64,000 bases of DNA from an uncultured bacterium (GTDB taxonomy: Bacteria > Verrucomicrobiota > Kiritimatiellia > CAIVKH01). The notes beneath the pieces are model-generated. The model saw only the letters and a program-made list of their open reading frames with translations. It had not been told where the DNA came from and ran no database searches. Of this stretch, positions 42,735 to 52,503 are shown one piece after another (positions within the stretch are counted from its first letter, which is position 1; every line of letters starts with the position of its first letter). Made by a program: the position numbers and the translations under genes. The stretch spans positions 1 to 64,000 of the forward strand of contig CALGMT010000004.1 of the NCBI GenBank assembly GCA_937958885.1, written 5' to 3'.

Positions 42735-43615
42735 TGTATGTTCTGGACCTGCTCGCGCAGGCGTTCCAACTCCGTCTTGAAGACTATCACGCGCCCGGCG
42801 ATCTCCGCATCTGCAGATTTGGATCCGATGGTATTAATCTCGCGGTTCAGTTCTTGCGCCAGGAAGTCGAGCGCCTTGCCCGCCGGTTCGGGGCCCCGCA
42901 GCAACGCGCGCGCCTGTCGGAGATGACTGTCGATCCGCGTGCATTCCTCTGTGATGTCCGATCGGTCCGCGAACAGCAGCGCCTCGCGATCGAGGCGCTC
43001 CGGCGCGATCCCCGGCTCGTCTCGAAGGGACTCGAGGCGGCGGCGCAGCGTTTCGCGATAGCGCACGACGGACGCCGGAGCCAATCGTTTGATCTCGGAA
43101 ACCGCGGAGGCCAGCGCCGCGATACGTCCGGCGACGTCGCGCGCGAGCGCCGCGCCCTCCCGACGGCGCATGCGATCCAGCGCGTTGAGCGCCTTGCGCA
43201 ACGCCTGCTGGAGAACCGGCCAGACGCGCTCCGGTTCCTCCTCGTCCGCATCCACGCGCAGTACACCCGGCATGCCGGCCAGCAGGCTGATTCCGATGTC
43301 GTCCCGGACGTCCAACTTGCGCGCCGCCGCGCGCATGGCATCGCGATAGGCGCGGGCGAGCGGTTCGTCGATCCGCACGCGCGCGTGCGGGCGTCCGCTC
43401 AACGCGCGCACGGTCGCGGCGACCGAAATGCGCCCCCTCGCGAGCACGGCGGCAATTTCCTCGTGCACGCGCGCTTCCAGGGCGTTCAGTGAGCGCGGCA
43501 GCGAGAGCGCGACATCCAGCTGCTTTCGATTGACGGAACTGATCTCAATCTCGGCGCGCAGCCCGCCGACTTGCGCGACCGCTCGGCCGTATCCCGTCAT
43601 GCTGCGGACACTCAT
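42731..43615 (-). CDS. yicC: YicC-family endoribonuclease
   Basis: A 294-residue member of the YicC/YloC family, reported to be an endoribonuclease in E. coli (involved in RyhB turnover). The N-terminus [12 protein letters not shown] and the C-terminal [17 protein letters not shown] are the two family hallmarks and both are intact. ATG 43615 overlaps the trpB stop; the longer frame to 43801 is rejected. It lies directly before gmk, the usual order, but its place behind trp genes is unusual. Confidence 0.93.
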   Translation of the reverse strand: MSVRSMTGYGRAVAQVGGLRAEIEISSVNRKQLDVALSLPRSLNALEARVHEEIAAVLARGRISVAATVRALSGRPHARVRIDEPLARAYRDAMRAAARKLDVRDDIGISLLAGMPGVLRVDADEEEPERVWPVLQQALRKALNALDRMRRREGAALARDVAGRIAALASAVSEIKRLAPASVVRYRETLRRRLESLRDEPGIAPERLDREALLFADRSDITEECTRIDSHLRQARALLRGPEPAGKALDFLAQELNREINTIGSKSADAEIAGRVIVFKTELERLREQVQNIQ

Positions 43616-44832
43616 GATCGATCCTTGGACCGATTGGCATGGCGGCGATCCCACGCCTCCATTTGCTGAACATCTTTGTCCCCTCGGCCGGAGACATTGA
43701 TAATGATCAAGTCGCGCCGCTTGAACGAACGGCGCATGTTGAGCGCGTAGGCCACGGCGTGAGCCGTTTCGAGCGCGGGCAAAATACCCTCGAGCCGGCA
43801 AAGCGCGTTCACCCCCTCCATCGCCTCCGCATCGCCGACGTGGTGGTACTCCGCGCGCTTGAGATCGCGCAACAGCGCGTGCTCGGGACCGATCGCCGCG
43901 TAGTCGAGGCCCGCGCTGACGGAATGGGTCAGTTGGATGTTGCCGGACGCGTCTTGCAGAACATAGGTCCGCGTCCCCTGCAGGATGCCGACCTTCCCTC
44001 CGGCGAATCGCGCGGCATGGCGACCGGGACGGATCCCCTCCCCCCCCGCTTCAATGCCGATCAGCCGAACGCCGCCGTCGCGGAGGAACGGATAAAAGAT
44101 GCCGATCGCATTGCTGCCGCCGCCGACGCACGCGAGTATGTGCGTTGGCAGACGGCCCTCCGCTTTCAATATTTGCCGACGCGCCTCGCGCCCGATCACA
44201 CTTTGAAAATCGCGCACCATCATGGGATAGGGATGCGATCCGAGCGCCGAGCCGAGGATGTAATGCGTGGTTCGCACGTTGGTCACCCAGTCGCGCATGG
44301 CCTCGCTGATGGCTTCCTTCAACGTCTGCTGGCCCGCGGTCACGGCTGTGACCGTGGCGCCGAGCCGCCGCATGCGGGAGACGTTCAATGCCTGGCGCTC
44401 CATGTCCACGGCGCCCATATAGATGACGCACTCCAGGCCGAACATCGCCGCGACCGTCGCGGTAGCGACGCCGTGTTGGCCGGCCCCGGTTTCGGCGATG
44501 ATGCGTTTCTTCCCCATCCGCAGCGCAAGCAACACCTGGCCCAGCGAGTTGTTGATCTTGTGCGCGCCGGTGTGGCAAAGATCTTCGCGCTTCAGATAGA
44601 CCTTTGCGCCGAGTTCGCTCGATAATCGACGCGCGTGATAAAGCGGCGTCGGACGCCCGACGAAGTCGCGCAGATACGCGTTCAGTTCTCGGCTGAACGC
44701 CGGATCGCGCCGAACGCGCGCATATTCGGACGCCAATTCCTTCAGGGGCGACATCAGCGTTTCCGGCACGTACATGCCGCCGTAGGGGCCGAAGTGACCC
44801 CGCGCATCTGGTTCTGTTAGTCCACGCGACAT
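43612..44832 (-). CDS. trpB: Tryptophan synthase beta chain
   Basis: TrpB condenses indole with serine to give tryptophan, normally in a complex with TrpA. It has 406 residues and is of the main TrpB1 type. The PLP lysine is in HTGAHKINN, the catalytic Glu in [13 protein letters not shown], and the phosphate loop is [11 protein letters not shown] 44832 overlaps the end of trpF by 16 bases. No trpA is in the window, so the alpha subunit must be encoded elsewhere or indole must come from outside. Confidence 0.96.
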   Translation of the reverse strand: MSRGLTEPDARGHFGPYGGMYVPETLMSPLKELASEYARVRRDPAFSRELNAYLRDFVGRPTPLYHARRLSSELGAKVYLKREDLCHTGAHKINNSLGQVLLALRMGKKRIIAETGAGQHGVATATVAAMFGLECVIYMGAVDMERQALNVSRMRRLGATVTAVTAGQQTLKEAISEAMRDWVTNVRTTHYILGSALGSHPYPMMVRDFQSVIGREARRQILKAEGRLPTHILACVGGGSNAIGIFYPFLRDGGVRLIGIEAGGEGIRPGRHAARFAGGKVGILQGTRTYVLQDASGNIQLTHSVSAGLDYAAIGPEHALLRDLKRAEYHHVGDAEAMEGVNALCRLEGILPALETAHAVAYALNMRRSFKRRDLIIINVSGRGDKDVQQMEAWDRRHANRSKDRS

Positions 44833-45434
44833 GACTCAATAAACAATCGCACCTTCTCAATATCTTTTAAACCTGGCGCTTTTTCGACCCCGGAACTGAC
44901 ATCGACGCCCCAGGGACAAACCCGTCGGCGCGCCTCGCGCACATTCGCCGGCGTCAGCCCGCCTGCAAGCAACACCGGTCTCGACGCCGCCTTCACGAAC
45001 GCGCGCGCGCGATCCCAATCGCCCGGCTCGCCCGTGCCCCCGGGCGACTTGGGACTATAGGTGTCGATCAGGTAGGCGTCAACGGACCAACCCGAAAGAT
45101 CGGGGTCCGTCTCGCCTCGCAGCGTGACACTGCGCCAAAGGGGATGGGGAAAATTTCTAAAGGCGGCCGCGGTCTCTGCGCCGTGCAACTGGGCGATATC
45201 CAGGGCGGCCGTTTCAATTGTGCGGCGCACCTCGTCTGGTGTTGCGTCGACAAACACGCCGACACGTTTTATGCCGCTCGGCAACCCGCGCGTCCATTTC
45301 GCGACATCCGCCGGTCGGGCGTAGCGCTTCGATCCCGGCCAACAGACAAACCCCAATGCGTCGGGGGCCAGCGCGGCCACGGCGTCCACGTCCGCCGGGT
45401 TGGCCAATCCGCAGATTTTTACGAAACAGCCCAT
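44817..45434 (-). CDS. trpF: Phosphoribosylanthranilate isomerase
   Basis: TrpF carries out the third dedicated step of tryptophan synthesis, an Amadori rearrangement. It has 205 residues from ATG 45434: the start [14 protein letters not shown] has the catalytic Cys, and the catalytic Asp is in [19 protein letters not shown]. The phosphate site is [11 protein letters not shown] and GVDVSSGVE. It overlaps both trpC and trpB. The protein is a single-function TrpF, not fused to TrpC as in E. coli. Confidence 0.95.
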   Translation of the reverse strand: MGCFVKICGLANPADVDAVAALAPDALGFVCWPGSKRYARPADVAKWTRGLPSGIKRVGVFVDATPDEVRRTIETAALDIAQLHGAETAAAFRNFPHPLWRSVTLRGETDPDLSGWSVDAYLIDTYSPKSPGGTGEPGDWDRARAFVKAASRPVLLAGGLTPANVREARRRVCPWGVDVSSGVEKAPGLKDIEKVRLFIESCRVD

Positions 45435-46210
45435 ACGGGTCCCATCAAACGCCGCACCGCGGCGGAGAGGTGTCGCTGGCGAAGCAGCGATTCTCCCACC
45501 AGCACCGCATGCGCGCCGGCCTCGCGCACGCGCATGACATCCGCGGCGGTGCGAATCCCGCTCTCGCTCACAAGGCAGCACCCCGCCGGCGCGAGAGCGG
45601 CGATCTCGAAGGTGGTCTCCAGCGTTGTTTCAAATGTTTTGAGATTGCGGTTGTTGATGCCGATGAATCGGGCGCCGATCTCCAGCGCGCGATTCATTTC
45701 CTTCGCATCGTGCACTTCGACAAGTGGCGACAGCCCTGCGCGGAGAATCTCTGCGTGCAGATTCTGAAGCGTCCGCTTGGGCAAGGCCGACACGATGAGC
45801 AGGACGGCGGACGCGCCGATCGCGCGGGCATGCGCGATCTGCCAGCGATCAAGCACGAACTCCTTGTACAGCAGCGGCAGATCGACAGCCTTCCGCACCA
45901 GCGCGAAGTCGTCCTCTCCTCCGCCGAAGTAGGGTCCATCCATCAGGACGGACAGCGCCTGCGCCCCGCCGCGGTGGTACGCCTCGGCAATCGCCGCGGG
46001 GTCGAATGGCGTGCGAAGCACTCCGGCCGACGGCGAGCGCCGTTTGACTTCCGCGATCAGTCCCATCGGGTATGCGCGGAGCGCAGCGATGAAATCGGGC
46101 GGCGGCGGCGCATCCGACGCGCGGCGCTCCAGTTCGCGCAGCGATAGATCCGCGCGTCGCGCCGCGATCTCGCGCCGCTTGTCCGCCACGATCTGGTCGA
46201 GGATGTTCAC
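45419..46210 (-). CDS. trpC: Indole-3-glycerol phosphate synthase
   Basis: TrpC closes the indole ring in tryptophan synthesis. It has 263 residues and a TIM-barrel. Key residues are in [13 protein letters not shown] (catalytic Lys), [13 protein letters not shown] (Lys), EVHDAKE (Glu), [11 protein letters not shown] and [11 protein letters not shown]. The GTG start at 46210 overlaps the prfB stop, so the trp genes are read as a continuation of prfB. trpE, trpG, trpD and trpA are missing from the window. Confidence 0.95.
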   Translation of the reverse strand: MNILDQIVADKRREIAARRADLSLRELERRASDAPPPPDFIAALRAYPMGLIAEVKRRSPSAGVLRTPFDPAAIAEAYHRGGAQALSVLMDGPYFGGGEDDFALVRKAVDLPLLYKEFVLDRWQIAHARAIGASAVLLIVSALPKRTLQNLHAEILRAGLSPLVEVHDAKEMNRALEIGARFIGINNRNLKTFETTLETTFEIAALAPAGCCLVSESGIRTAADVMRVREAGAHAVLVGESLLRQRHLSAAVRRLMGPVWAVS

Positions 46211-47326
46211 GAGGCCCGATTCGAGCGCAAATAGGCTTCGATGAAGCCGTCCAGATCCCCATCCAGCACAGCGTCGACCTGGCCGGTCTCAAAATCCGTG
46301 CGGTGATCCTTCACCATCGTGTAGGGCTGGAGCACGTAGCTGCGGATTTGGCGGCCCCAGGCGATCTCGCCCTTTTCGCCATAGAATTTCTCCATCTCGC
46401 GCCGCTTCTTGTCCACCTCGTACTCATAGAGTTTGGCGCGCAGCATCTTCATGCACTTGTCGCGGTTCGCATGCTGGGATCGTTCCGCCTGGCACTGCAC
46501 GACGATTCCGGTTGGAAGATGCACGATACGCACAGCCGAGTCGGTTTTGTTCACATGCTGCCCGCCGGCGCCGCTGGAGCGATAGGTGTCCACGCGCAAA
46601 TCCTTGTCCAAAATCTCGATCTCAATCGCGTCGTCCACCTCCGCCACCACGTCCAGCGCGGCAAAGGAGGTGTGGCGCCGCTTGGCCGCGTCGAACGGGC
46701 TGATGCGGACCAGGCGATGGACGCCGCGCTCGGCCTTCATATAGCCGTACGCATAGGGGCCGGCCACAAAAAAGGAGACACTTTTGATGCCCGCTTCATC
46801 GCCCCGCTGCATGTCCAGCAAGTCCACGCGATAGCCCCGCCGTTCGCAAAAACGGGTGTACATGCGAAACAACATCGCCGCCCAATCGCAGGACTCGGTG
46901 CCGCCGGCGCCGGCATTAATCGTGAGATATGCATTGTTCGCATCGAACCGCTCGGACAGCAGGGTCTGCAGCTCGAATCGGCGGTAGTCGGCTTCCAGCT
47001 TGTCGAGACGATCAATCGCCTCGCGATATGCGGCAGTCCGATGCGGCCCTTCCGCTTCGCCGGCGGCAAGTTCGAGCAGAATACCGGTTTCCTCCGCGTC
47101 GGACTCGAGTTGGTCGAACGGTTCCAGCAGGGCCTTTAGCTGGTTTGACTTTTCAATGCTGGCTCGCGCCTTGTTGGGGTCGTCCCAGAAACCGGGCGAT
47201 GCTGAAATCGCCTCGAGTTCCTCCACCTGGCGGCGACGTCCGGCGACGTCAAAGAAACCCCCTTAGCTCATCGAGCTTTCGCCGGACGAACTCAAGCCGT
47301 TCGACCAATTCTCGCGCGTCATCCAT
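46207..47326 (-). CDS. prfB: Peptide chain release factor 2, made by programmed +1 frameshift
   Basis: RF2 ends translation at UGA and UAA. The gene is in two frames: ATG 47326 to an in-frame TGA at 47251-47249 (25 residues), then a +1 shift into a 347-residue frame ending at 46207, giving 372 residues (E. coli 365). The SPF codon-recognition tripeptide is in RISPFDAAK and the GGQ peptidyl-release motif in [10 protein letters not shown], confirming RF2 and not RF1. GGAGAGAAG precedes the start. It heads an operon with trpC, trpF, trpB, yicC and gmk. A start at 47226 alone would lose the N-terminal domain. Confidence 0.97.
47248..47263 (-). promoter_or_regulatory. prfB programmed frameshift site
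   Basis: AGGGGGTTTCTTTGAC has the internal Shine-Dalgarno run (AGGGGG), the slippery CTT and the stop TGA followed by C, in the same spacing as in E. coli prfB. When RF2 is scarce the ribosome slips at CTT and continues in the main frame, so RF2 controls its own supply. Confidence 0.95.
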
Positions 47327-47358
47327 TAGATCTTCTCTCCGAGATGAATAAACACGTG

Positions 47359-47386
47359 AGCATACGGGCTGAGCGGGGAAATACAA
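47359..47386 (-). promoter_or_regulatory. Candidate promoter of the prfB-trp operon
   Basis: On the minus strand TTGTAT (47386-47381), a 16-base spacer and TATGCT (47364-47359), about 35 bases before the prfB start. Confidence 0.4.
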
Positions 47387-47417
47387 AACGATTTCATTTG
47401 ATTGAGGAGTCCATTGA

Positions 47418-47801
47418 ATGTTGTATGATTTTTCCATGACGAGGTTGAGTCAACGCGCATGCGCCGCCGCTGCGCTTGCGATGGGCCTGTCGTTCGCCGG
47501 CTGCGATTGGGGCGACAAGCGGGATCATGTGCCGCCGGATGGCCTCGGCGCGCTGTACGTTCAGAACAACACCTCCCTCGATCTGCGCGTGTATGTCGAG
47601 GGCGAAGAGAAAGGCCGGGTGCGCAGCTACTCCGATCGCCCGTTCGACTTGGAACCCGGTGTGTACCGCATCGTGCTCGATCAGCGAAACTCATCCCGCA
47701 ACTGGCGCGATACCGTGGACGTGATCGAGGGGCGGCTGACGGTGCTCGATGTGGCCGATGGATTCGGCAGCGAACTCGACGTGGTCGTCTTTTTCGACTA
47801 G
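47418..47801 (+). CDS. Small lipoprotein of unknown function
   Basis: A 127-residue protein starting at ATG 47418, eight bases after GGAG; ATG 47436 is also in frame. The signal ends with the lipobox Phe-Ala-Gly-Cys at about residue 29. The mature part looks like a small all-beta domain (LYVQNNTSLDLRVYVEGEE, FDLEPGVYRIVLDQ, LTVLDVADGFG), similar to domains that carry a PEGA-like or DUF4397-like fold. No catalytic residues are evident. It is divergent from prfB and is followed 50 bases later by the exported nuclease/phosphatase-family gene. Confidence 0.7.
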   Translation: MLYDFSMTRLSQRACAAAALAMGLSFAGCDWGDKRDHVPPDGLGALYVQNNTSLDLRVYVEGEEKGRVRSYSDRPFDLEPGVYRIVLDQRNSSRNWRDTVDVIEGRLTVLDVADGFGSELDVVVFFD

Positions 47802-47851
47802 CCGGAGAGTTGTACAATGAAACATGCGCCGCCTGCGGAGTCCAATTACTC

Positions 47852-48796
47852 ATGACGCGAATATCGTTTCGTCTTCTGGTGCCGGCGGTCCTCGCCGTTT
47901 TACTCATCCTTTCACGGCACCCGGCGCATGCGGAAGACGCGGCACCGCAAACGGAACTTTCCATCATCAGTTGGAACATCGAGTGGTACCCAGGGAAGCG
48001 GCGAAACGCCGACGATGCGACGGCCGCCGCCCATGCGGCAGTGGTGAAAGAAACCCTGCGGGCGATCGATCCGGATGTCTTGCTGGCGCAAGAGATTCGC
48101 GACTGGCAATCCTTCGCAGAACTCTGCGAAGCAGTGCCGAATCTCCGCCCGGTTGTGGTATCGGCCTTCCGGGCCGAAGATACCGGCGAGTACTGGCCGC
48201 AGCAACAGGCGATCGGGTCGAAGGTGCCGGCTATGGCCGCGTGGTCCGAGTTTTGGCGCGCGGGCGAGATCCATCCACGCCGCGGATTCAGCGCTGTCGT
48301 CCTGATGCTATCGGATCAACGTCTGCTGCTGGTGTACAACGTGCACCTGAAGAGCAACCGCTCGTCGGACGAGGAAGAAGCGCTCCGTAATTTCGCGACG
48401 CGCGACGAGAGCATCAGACAGTTGCTCGACCATATCGACGAAATGGAGACCGTATTCCTCCCCGGCCGCATCGCCGGGGTGATCGTCGGCGGAGATTTCA
48501 ACACGAACCAGGACGGGCAATTCGGGGATCGCGTCGATGCGATGATGCGGGACGCCGGTTTCGAGAATACGTGGAAGGACACGCCGCGCGAGGATCGTTT
48601 GACCTGGCGCGGTCATGCCTTGTTTGAACCGACCACGTTGGATCACATTTATGTGAGGGGGCTTCCCGCGCCTCGAGCGGAACTGGTGTCGGTCCCGGAC
48701 GCCGCCAGCGATCACTGGCCCGTACGGATCCGCCTGATCATACCTGCTGCGCCGCCCCTCTCTACAGCGCCGGTCGAATCACCCGCTCATCGATAA
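47852..48796 (+). CDS. Exported endonuclease/exonuclease/phosphatase-family protein
   Basis: A 314-residue protein. ATG 47852 opens a signal peptide (LLVPAVLAVLLILSRHPAHA). The EEP fold motifs are clear: SIISWNIEWYP (Asn metal ligand), LLAQEIRDW (catalytic Glu), VHLKSNR, VGGDFNTNQD (Asp/Asn pair), TLDHIYVRG and ASDHWPVRI (catalytic His). All key residues are kept, so it is likely an active metal-dependent phosphoesterase acting outside the cytoplasm on nucleic acid, phospholipid head groups or inositol phosphates. A long frame from 47459 is only a readthrough of another frame of the preceding gene. Confidence 0.85.
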   Translation: MTRISFRLLVPAVLAVLLILSRHPAHAEDAAPQTELSIISWNIEWYPGKRRNADDATAAAHAAVVKETLRAIDPDVLLAQEIRDWQSFAELCEAVPNLRPVVVSAFRAEDTGEYWPQQQAIGSKVPAMAAWSEFWRAGEIHPRRGFSAVVLMLSDQRLLLVYNVHLKSNRSSDEEEALRNFATRDESIRQLLDHIDEMETVFLPGRIAGVIVGGDFNTNQDGQFGDRVDAMMRDAGFENTWKDTPREDRLTWRGHALFEPTTLDHIYVRGLPAPRAELVSVPDAASDHWPVRIRLIIPAAPPLSTAPVESPAHR

Positions 48797-48832
48797 GCTT
48801 GAAAACGGGCGGCGTGCCGGTACCCTGCCGGC

Positions 48833-49813
48833 ATGCGCTACATTGCAATTCTACTGACGGCCTCATTGCTGGCGGGCTGCGCGACGACAAAAGACGAGCA
48901 CATCGTGCCGTTCACCCGGCAGCAAACGAGCGCCCTCCTCAAAAATGCGCGCCCTCCGCAGGCATTCGGTCTCACAGTATATAACACCGAGCGCGGTCCG
49001 GTCTTCGCGGGATCGCATCGTGTTCATGCTGGGCACGCCGCGCAAATGCCGTTTCAGAACCGTTCGGACCCCAAGGCGCCGGTCGTCGGATTCGCGGCGC
49101 GCGGGATAAAGGATATCCCCGCGCTCATCGACACCGCCTCGCGAGAAAACTGGATCGTGCCCAGCGTCGCGCAAGACATTGCGATCGTACCCCTGGCCGG
49201 ACCGAACCCCTTCGAGACCCAAGCAGTCCACGTGTATGACGAAATCGGCGGCATGGCGGGTTTGCTGCACAAGCTGATGCTGGACACGCTGCACGTGGAG
49301 AATGTGGTGTTCTACATACGCGCGGCATCCGGTCCGCTGGGCCCGCCCGCGCGTTGGGTTCAAAATCCGTCGCCCTCCGCCGTGCTCGGCGTGCCGTTTT
49401 TGCGCGCCTTCAGCTATGTCACCCTCGATTTTCCCGCCCGTTCCGCGATCTTTTCCTCGACCCTCCCATTCCCCGGCGCATCAGATGATTCCTTGCTGGT
49501 CAAGCTCCCCTTGCTGGACATCCGCGGCGTTCTCGGCGTTGAAGGCACGCTGCGCGGAGAACCGACAACGTTCATCATCGATACCGGAGGCGATTTTGAA
49601 CTCGCGCTCAACGATCCCGAAGAACCAACCGTGCGGCGTCTCGCTATCGGCGATCTCGTGGTTCCGCCTGAAATCAGCGTCGTTTCCGCGCGCGAGATCG
49701 GGTTGGGCGAAATTGAGTATCCCCGGATCGGACGCGGCCTGATGGCCCGGTACAAGATCACGTTCGATTTCAGGAACCGTCAGATCTGGGTCGAGCGTCC
49801 GAGCGCCCGATAA
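48833..49813 (+). CDS. Lipoprotein with two retropepsin-like aspartyl protease lobes
   Basis: A 326-residue lipoprotein with a lipobox Leu-Ala-Gly-Cys at Cys16. The mature part has two similar halves. The first (about 80-220) has PALIDTASRENWIV, a flap-like DEIGGMAG and AVLGVPFLRAFSYVTLDF. The second (about 225-325) has FIIDTGGDFELAL and RIGRGLMARYKITFDF. Each half therefore has a Asp-Thr-[Ala/Gly] catalytic motif and the end pattern typical of retropepsins, as if a dimeric protease had become one chain. Periplasmic location is expected. The target is unknown. It follows the exported EEP gene by 36 bases. Confidence 0.75.
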   Translation: MRYIAILLTASLLAGCATTKDEHIVPFTRQQTSALLKNARPPQAFGLTVYNTERGPVFAGSHRVHAGHAAQMPFQNRSDPKAPVVGFAARGIKDIPALIDTASRENWIVPSVAQDIAIVPLAGPNPFETQAVHVYDEIGGMAGLLHKLMLDTLHVENVVFYIRAASGPLGPPARWVQNPSPSAVLGVPFLRAFSYVTLDFPARSAIFSSTLPFPGASDDSLLVKLPLLDIRGVLGVEGTLRGEPTTFIIDTGGDFELALNDPEEPTVRRLAIGDLVVPPEISVVSAREIGLGEIEYPRIGRGLMARYKITFDFRNRQIWVERPSAR

Positions 49814-49864
49814 TCTCCTATCGTTTTCGGTTTTCTTTCGCGCGCCAATTGTTAGGATTCGGTT

Positions 49865-51310
49865 ATGAAGGCAGTCGAAGCCGGAAGCGAAAAAGAGAGG
49901 CCGGCTCCATACCCTCGAGGATTTCGTGCGCGCCGCGGCCTGAACTGGGGCCTGCTCGGCTCGATGTACGCGACCTACTACATGTGTCGCTACAATTTCC
50001 GATTCGCCACTCCGGGCATGCAGGCGGAGTTTGGGTTCACGACCACGCAGATTGCCGACATGATCGCCATTTGGTCGTTGACATACGGCACGGGTCAACT
50101 GGTGAACGGACTCTTGTGCGATAAGATCGGCGGCAAGCGATCCATGCTGATAGGCGCGTTCGGCACGATTGGCGTGAATCTGTTGTTGGGATTGGCGCCC
50201 CTGTTGGTGATCGGCGGCGCGCTCGCGGCGGCGTCAAAATTCTGCTTCGGCGCGACGTCGTTCGATCCGGCCTTTTTCGCCATTTCGATCATCTGGCTCG
50301 TCAACGGCTGGTTCCAATCGTTCGGCGCGCCCGGCATGGTCAAAGTGAATGCCGCGTGGTTCCGGCGCACCGAGCGCGGAACCTTTGCCGGTATCTTTGG
50401 ATTCATGATCCAGATGGGCCAGGTCATCAGCACGAAGCTTTCGAAGGCCCTTTTGGCCGGCGGGGTCATCGGCGGCTTCGTCATCGCCGGCGGCGCATGG
50501 CGGTGGCTGTTCATCATTCCCCCGCTCTTTACCCTGCTCGTGGCGATCTGCGTGGCAATCGGCGCTCGGCAAACGCCCGAAGAGGCAGGCTATCCGGGGG
50601 TGATTGAGGACGAACTCGACAATTCCGCGGGCGTCACCGTCAGCCTCAAGGACTCGTTCCGCACCATTTTCACACATCCGCTCGTCTGGTTCTACGCGGC
50701 AGCCTATGCCTGCACCGGCGCGGTCCGCTCCAGCTCCGACCACCTCGCGGTTCTCTATTTCCAGGAACAACTGGGCATGGACATGAAGACCAATATCCCT
50801 TCTGTTGTCGGCTGGACGCTCGCGCTCATGCCGATGGCCGCAGTGCTCGGGTCGCTCGCGTCCGGCTTCATTTCGGATAAATTCTTCAAGGGACATCGCT
50901 CTCCCGTCGCCATGACCCTCTATTTCCTCGAGGCCGTCGTCATCGGCACGGCCGCCGTCATTCTTCTGAAAGGGCTCGTCGGCCCGACCCACGGCGGAAT
51001 ACTCGCCGGCTGCGCTATCCTGATCATGATCGCGCTTACGGCGAATTCGACGCACTCCATCGTCGGCGCGGCCGCGCCGATGGACATTGGCGGGAAAAAA
51101 ATGGCCGGCTTCGCCGCAGGTGTCATCGATTCCTTCCAGTATTATGGGGGCGCCCTCTCGCTGGTCATCACGGGGCGCGTGCTCGACGCCACCAAAGAGC
51201 AGTATGGATGGACATTTTGGTATGCCATCATGGCCGGCTTCGGCATCCTCGGCGGTATTTCGATGTTTCTCGTGATGCGCAAGCAAAAGCGCATGGCCGC
51301 GGCAACCTGA
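49865..51310 (+). CDS. MFS transporter of the organophosphate:phosphate antiporter type
   Basis: A 481-residue transporter with 12 hydrophobic segments. The N-terminal LLGSMYATYYMCRYNFRFA is the hallmark of the OPA group (GlpT, UhpT, PgtP), including the Arg in YMCRYNF that binds phosphate in GlpT. A middle cytoplasmic loop has RQTPEEAGYPG. The expected job is exchange of a sugar phosphate or glycerol phosphate for inorganic phosphate at the inner membrane. It precedes a phosphate-ester-type ABC importer, which supports this substrate class. ATG 49865 follows AGGA by seven bases. Confidence 0.85.
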   Translation: MKAVEAGSEKERPAPYPRGFRARRGLNWGLLGSMYATYYMCRYNFRFATPGMQAEFGFTTTQIADMIAIWSLTYGTGQLVNGLLCDKIGGKRSMLIGAFGTIGVNLLLGLAPLLVIGGALAAASKFCFGATSFDPAFFAISIIWLVNGWFQSFGAPGMVKVNAAWFRRTERGTFAGIFGFMIQMGQVISTKLSKALLAGGVIGGFVIAGGAWRWLFIIPPLFTLLVAICVAIGARQTPEEAGYPGVIEDELDNSAGVTVSLKDSFRTIFTHPLVWFYAAAYACTGAVRSSSDHLAVLYFQEQLGMDMKTNIPSVVGWTLALMPMAAVLGSLASGFISDKFFKGHRSPVAMTLYFLEAVVIGTAAVILLKGLVGPTHGGILAGCAILIMIALTANSTHSIVGAAAPMDIGGKKMAGFAAGVIDSFQYYGGALSLVITGRVLDATKEQYGWTFWYAIMAGFGILGGISMFLVMRKQKRMAAAT

Positions 51311-51325
51311 TCCCCATCGGTCCGT

Positions 51326-51344
51326 CTGTTAGTTCTCTGTTAGT
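51326..51344 (+). promoter_or_regulatory. Pho-box-like direct repeat
   Basis: CTGTTAGT occurs twice (51326-51333 and 51337-51344) with an 11-base period, the layout of the PhoB site (two CTGTCA-type heptamers four bases apart). It lies 14 bases before a TTGACG box (51358-51363) with GAGTCT 17 bases on, upstream of the ABC importer. It suggests phosphate-starvation control. Confidence 0.45.
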
Positions 51345-51408
51345 GCGCCGTGCCGTCTTGACGTTACCGCCTCGCACGTGGAGTCTGTCCATCAAGGGAA
51401 GGCCATTC

Positions 51409-52503
51409 ATGGCGGTCGCAATCCGTTTCGATAACGTCACCAAGCGGTTCGGCGATCTCACGGTCGTCGAGCGGATCAATCTAGAGATTGAACCAGGGGA
51501 ACTCTTTTTCCTGCTGGGCCCCAGCGGATGCGGAAAGACCACCCTGCTCCGCTCCCTCGCGGGTTTCTACGTGCCCGAATCAGGGTCGATATGGATCGGC
51601 GATCGCGATGTCACCCGCCTTCCACCCGATGAACGAGACACCGGCATGGTGTTTCAAAGCTATGCGCTTTGGCCGCACATGACCGTCGCGCAAAACGTCG
51701 CCTTCGGCCTCGAATTGCGGAAAATCCCGCGCGATGAAATTGACCAGCGCGTTGCTGATGCCCTCGCGATGGTGAAAATGGGCGATCGCGCGGACTACAA
51801 GCCCAACCAGCTTTCCGGCGGCCAGCAACAACGCGTGGCCCTCGCCCGCGCGCTGGTGATCCGCCCTCAATGTTTGCTGCTTGATGAGCCGCTCTCCAAC
51901 CTCGACGCCAAATTGCGCCTCGACATGCGAACGGAAATCCGCCGCATCTGCAAGCAGGCTGGACTCACCGCGATCTATGTCACGCACGACCAAAAGGAGG
52001 CGCTCTCCATCGCCGACCGGATGGCCATCCTTGATCGGGGCACGATCCAGCAATGCGGAACGCCGGAGTCCGTCTATCGGCGCCCGGTGAACCGATTCGT
52101 CGCCAACTTCATCGGCGAAACGAACTTCATCGACGCCCGCGTCGCGTCGATCTCAAATGGCCGCGCCACCCTGGATTCGCCGGTCGGTCCGATCATTTCG
52201 ACGGCCTTGCCGGAAGCGCCGCTCTCGATCGGCCAGGAAGTCACCATCTCCTTGCGCCCCGAAGTGATCCACGTCGGCACCGAGCCGAAGGATCCCTCCA
52301 ACGTTTTCACCGGCAACATCCACGATACCGTGTATCTGGGCGAAATGGCCCAGCACTGGGTGAACCTGCCACCTGTATCGTCCTTCGAGGAGATCGCCCT
52401 CAAAGTGTTCGAACTGAATCCGAAAATCCTCGCGCATGACGAGGAGGTGAAGGAAGCCCGCGTCTGGTTCCGCCCGGAAAATGCCGTTGTGCTGGTCACA
52501 TGA
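51409..52503 (+). CDS. ABC transporter ATPase (iron/phosphate-ester FbpC/AfuC-like)
   Basis: A 364-residue importer ATPase. All motifs are normal: Walker A GPSGCGKTTLL, Q-loop VFQSYALWPHM, signature LSGGQQQRVALARAL, Walker B CLLLDEPLSNLD and switch His VTHDQKEAL. The C-terminal TOBE domain (about 245-360) is of the CysA/PotA/FbpC subgroup. ATG 51409 follows AAGGGAAGG; the longer frame to 51208 overlaps the antiporter gene and is rejected. With the next two genes it forms a complete importer. Its intact motifs contrast with the degenerate mlaF-like gene of this window. Confidence 0.92.
   Translation: MAVAIRFDNVTKRFGDLTVVERINLEIEPGELFFLLGPSGCGKTTLLRSLAGFYVPESGSIWIGDRDVTRLPPDERDTGMVFQSYALWPHMTVAQNVAFGLELRKIPRDEIDQRVADALAMVKMGDRADYKPNQLSGGQQQRVALARALVIRPQCLLLDEPLSNLDAKLRLDMRTEIRRICKQAGLTAIYVTHDQKEALSIADRMAILDRGTIQQCGTPESVYRRPVNRFVANFIGETNFIDARVASISNGRATLDSPVGPIISTALPEAPLSIGQEVTISLRPEVIHVGTEPKDPSNVFTGNIHDTVYLGEMAQHWVNLPPVSSFEEIALKVFELNPKILAHDEEVKEARVWFRPENAVVLVT

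Noticed and set aside
46207..47226. prfB read as a gene starting at 47226, or as frameshifted pseudogene
   Set aside because: The upstream 25 codons, AGGGGG run and CTT-TGA-C site are the known programmed frameshift, so the gene is whole.
49853..49865. TAGGAT six bases before the antiporter ATG as a -10 box of a leaderless mRNA
   Set aside because: The same bases contain AGGA at normal ribosome-binding distance and there is no convincing -35 box.
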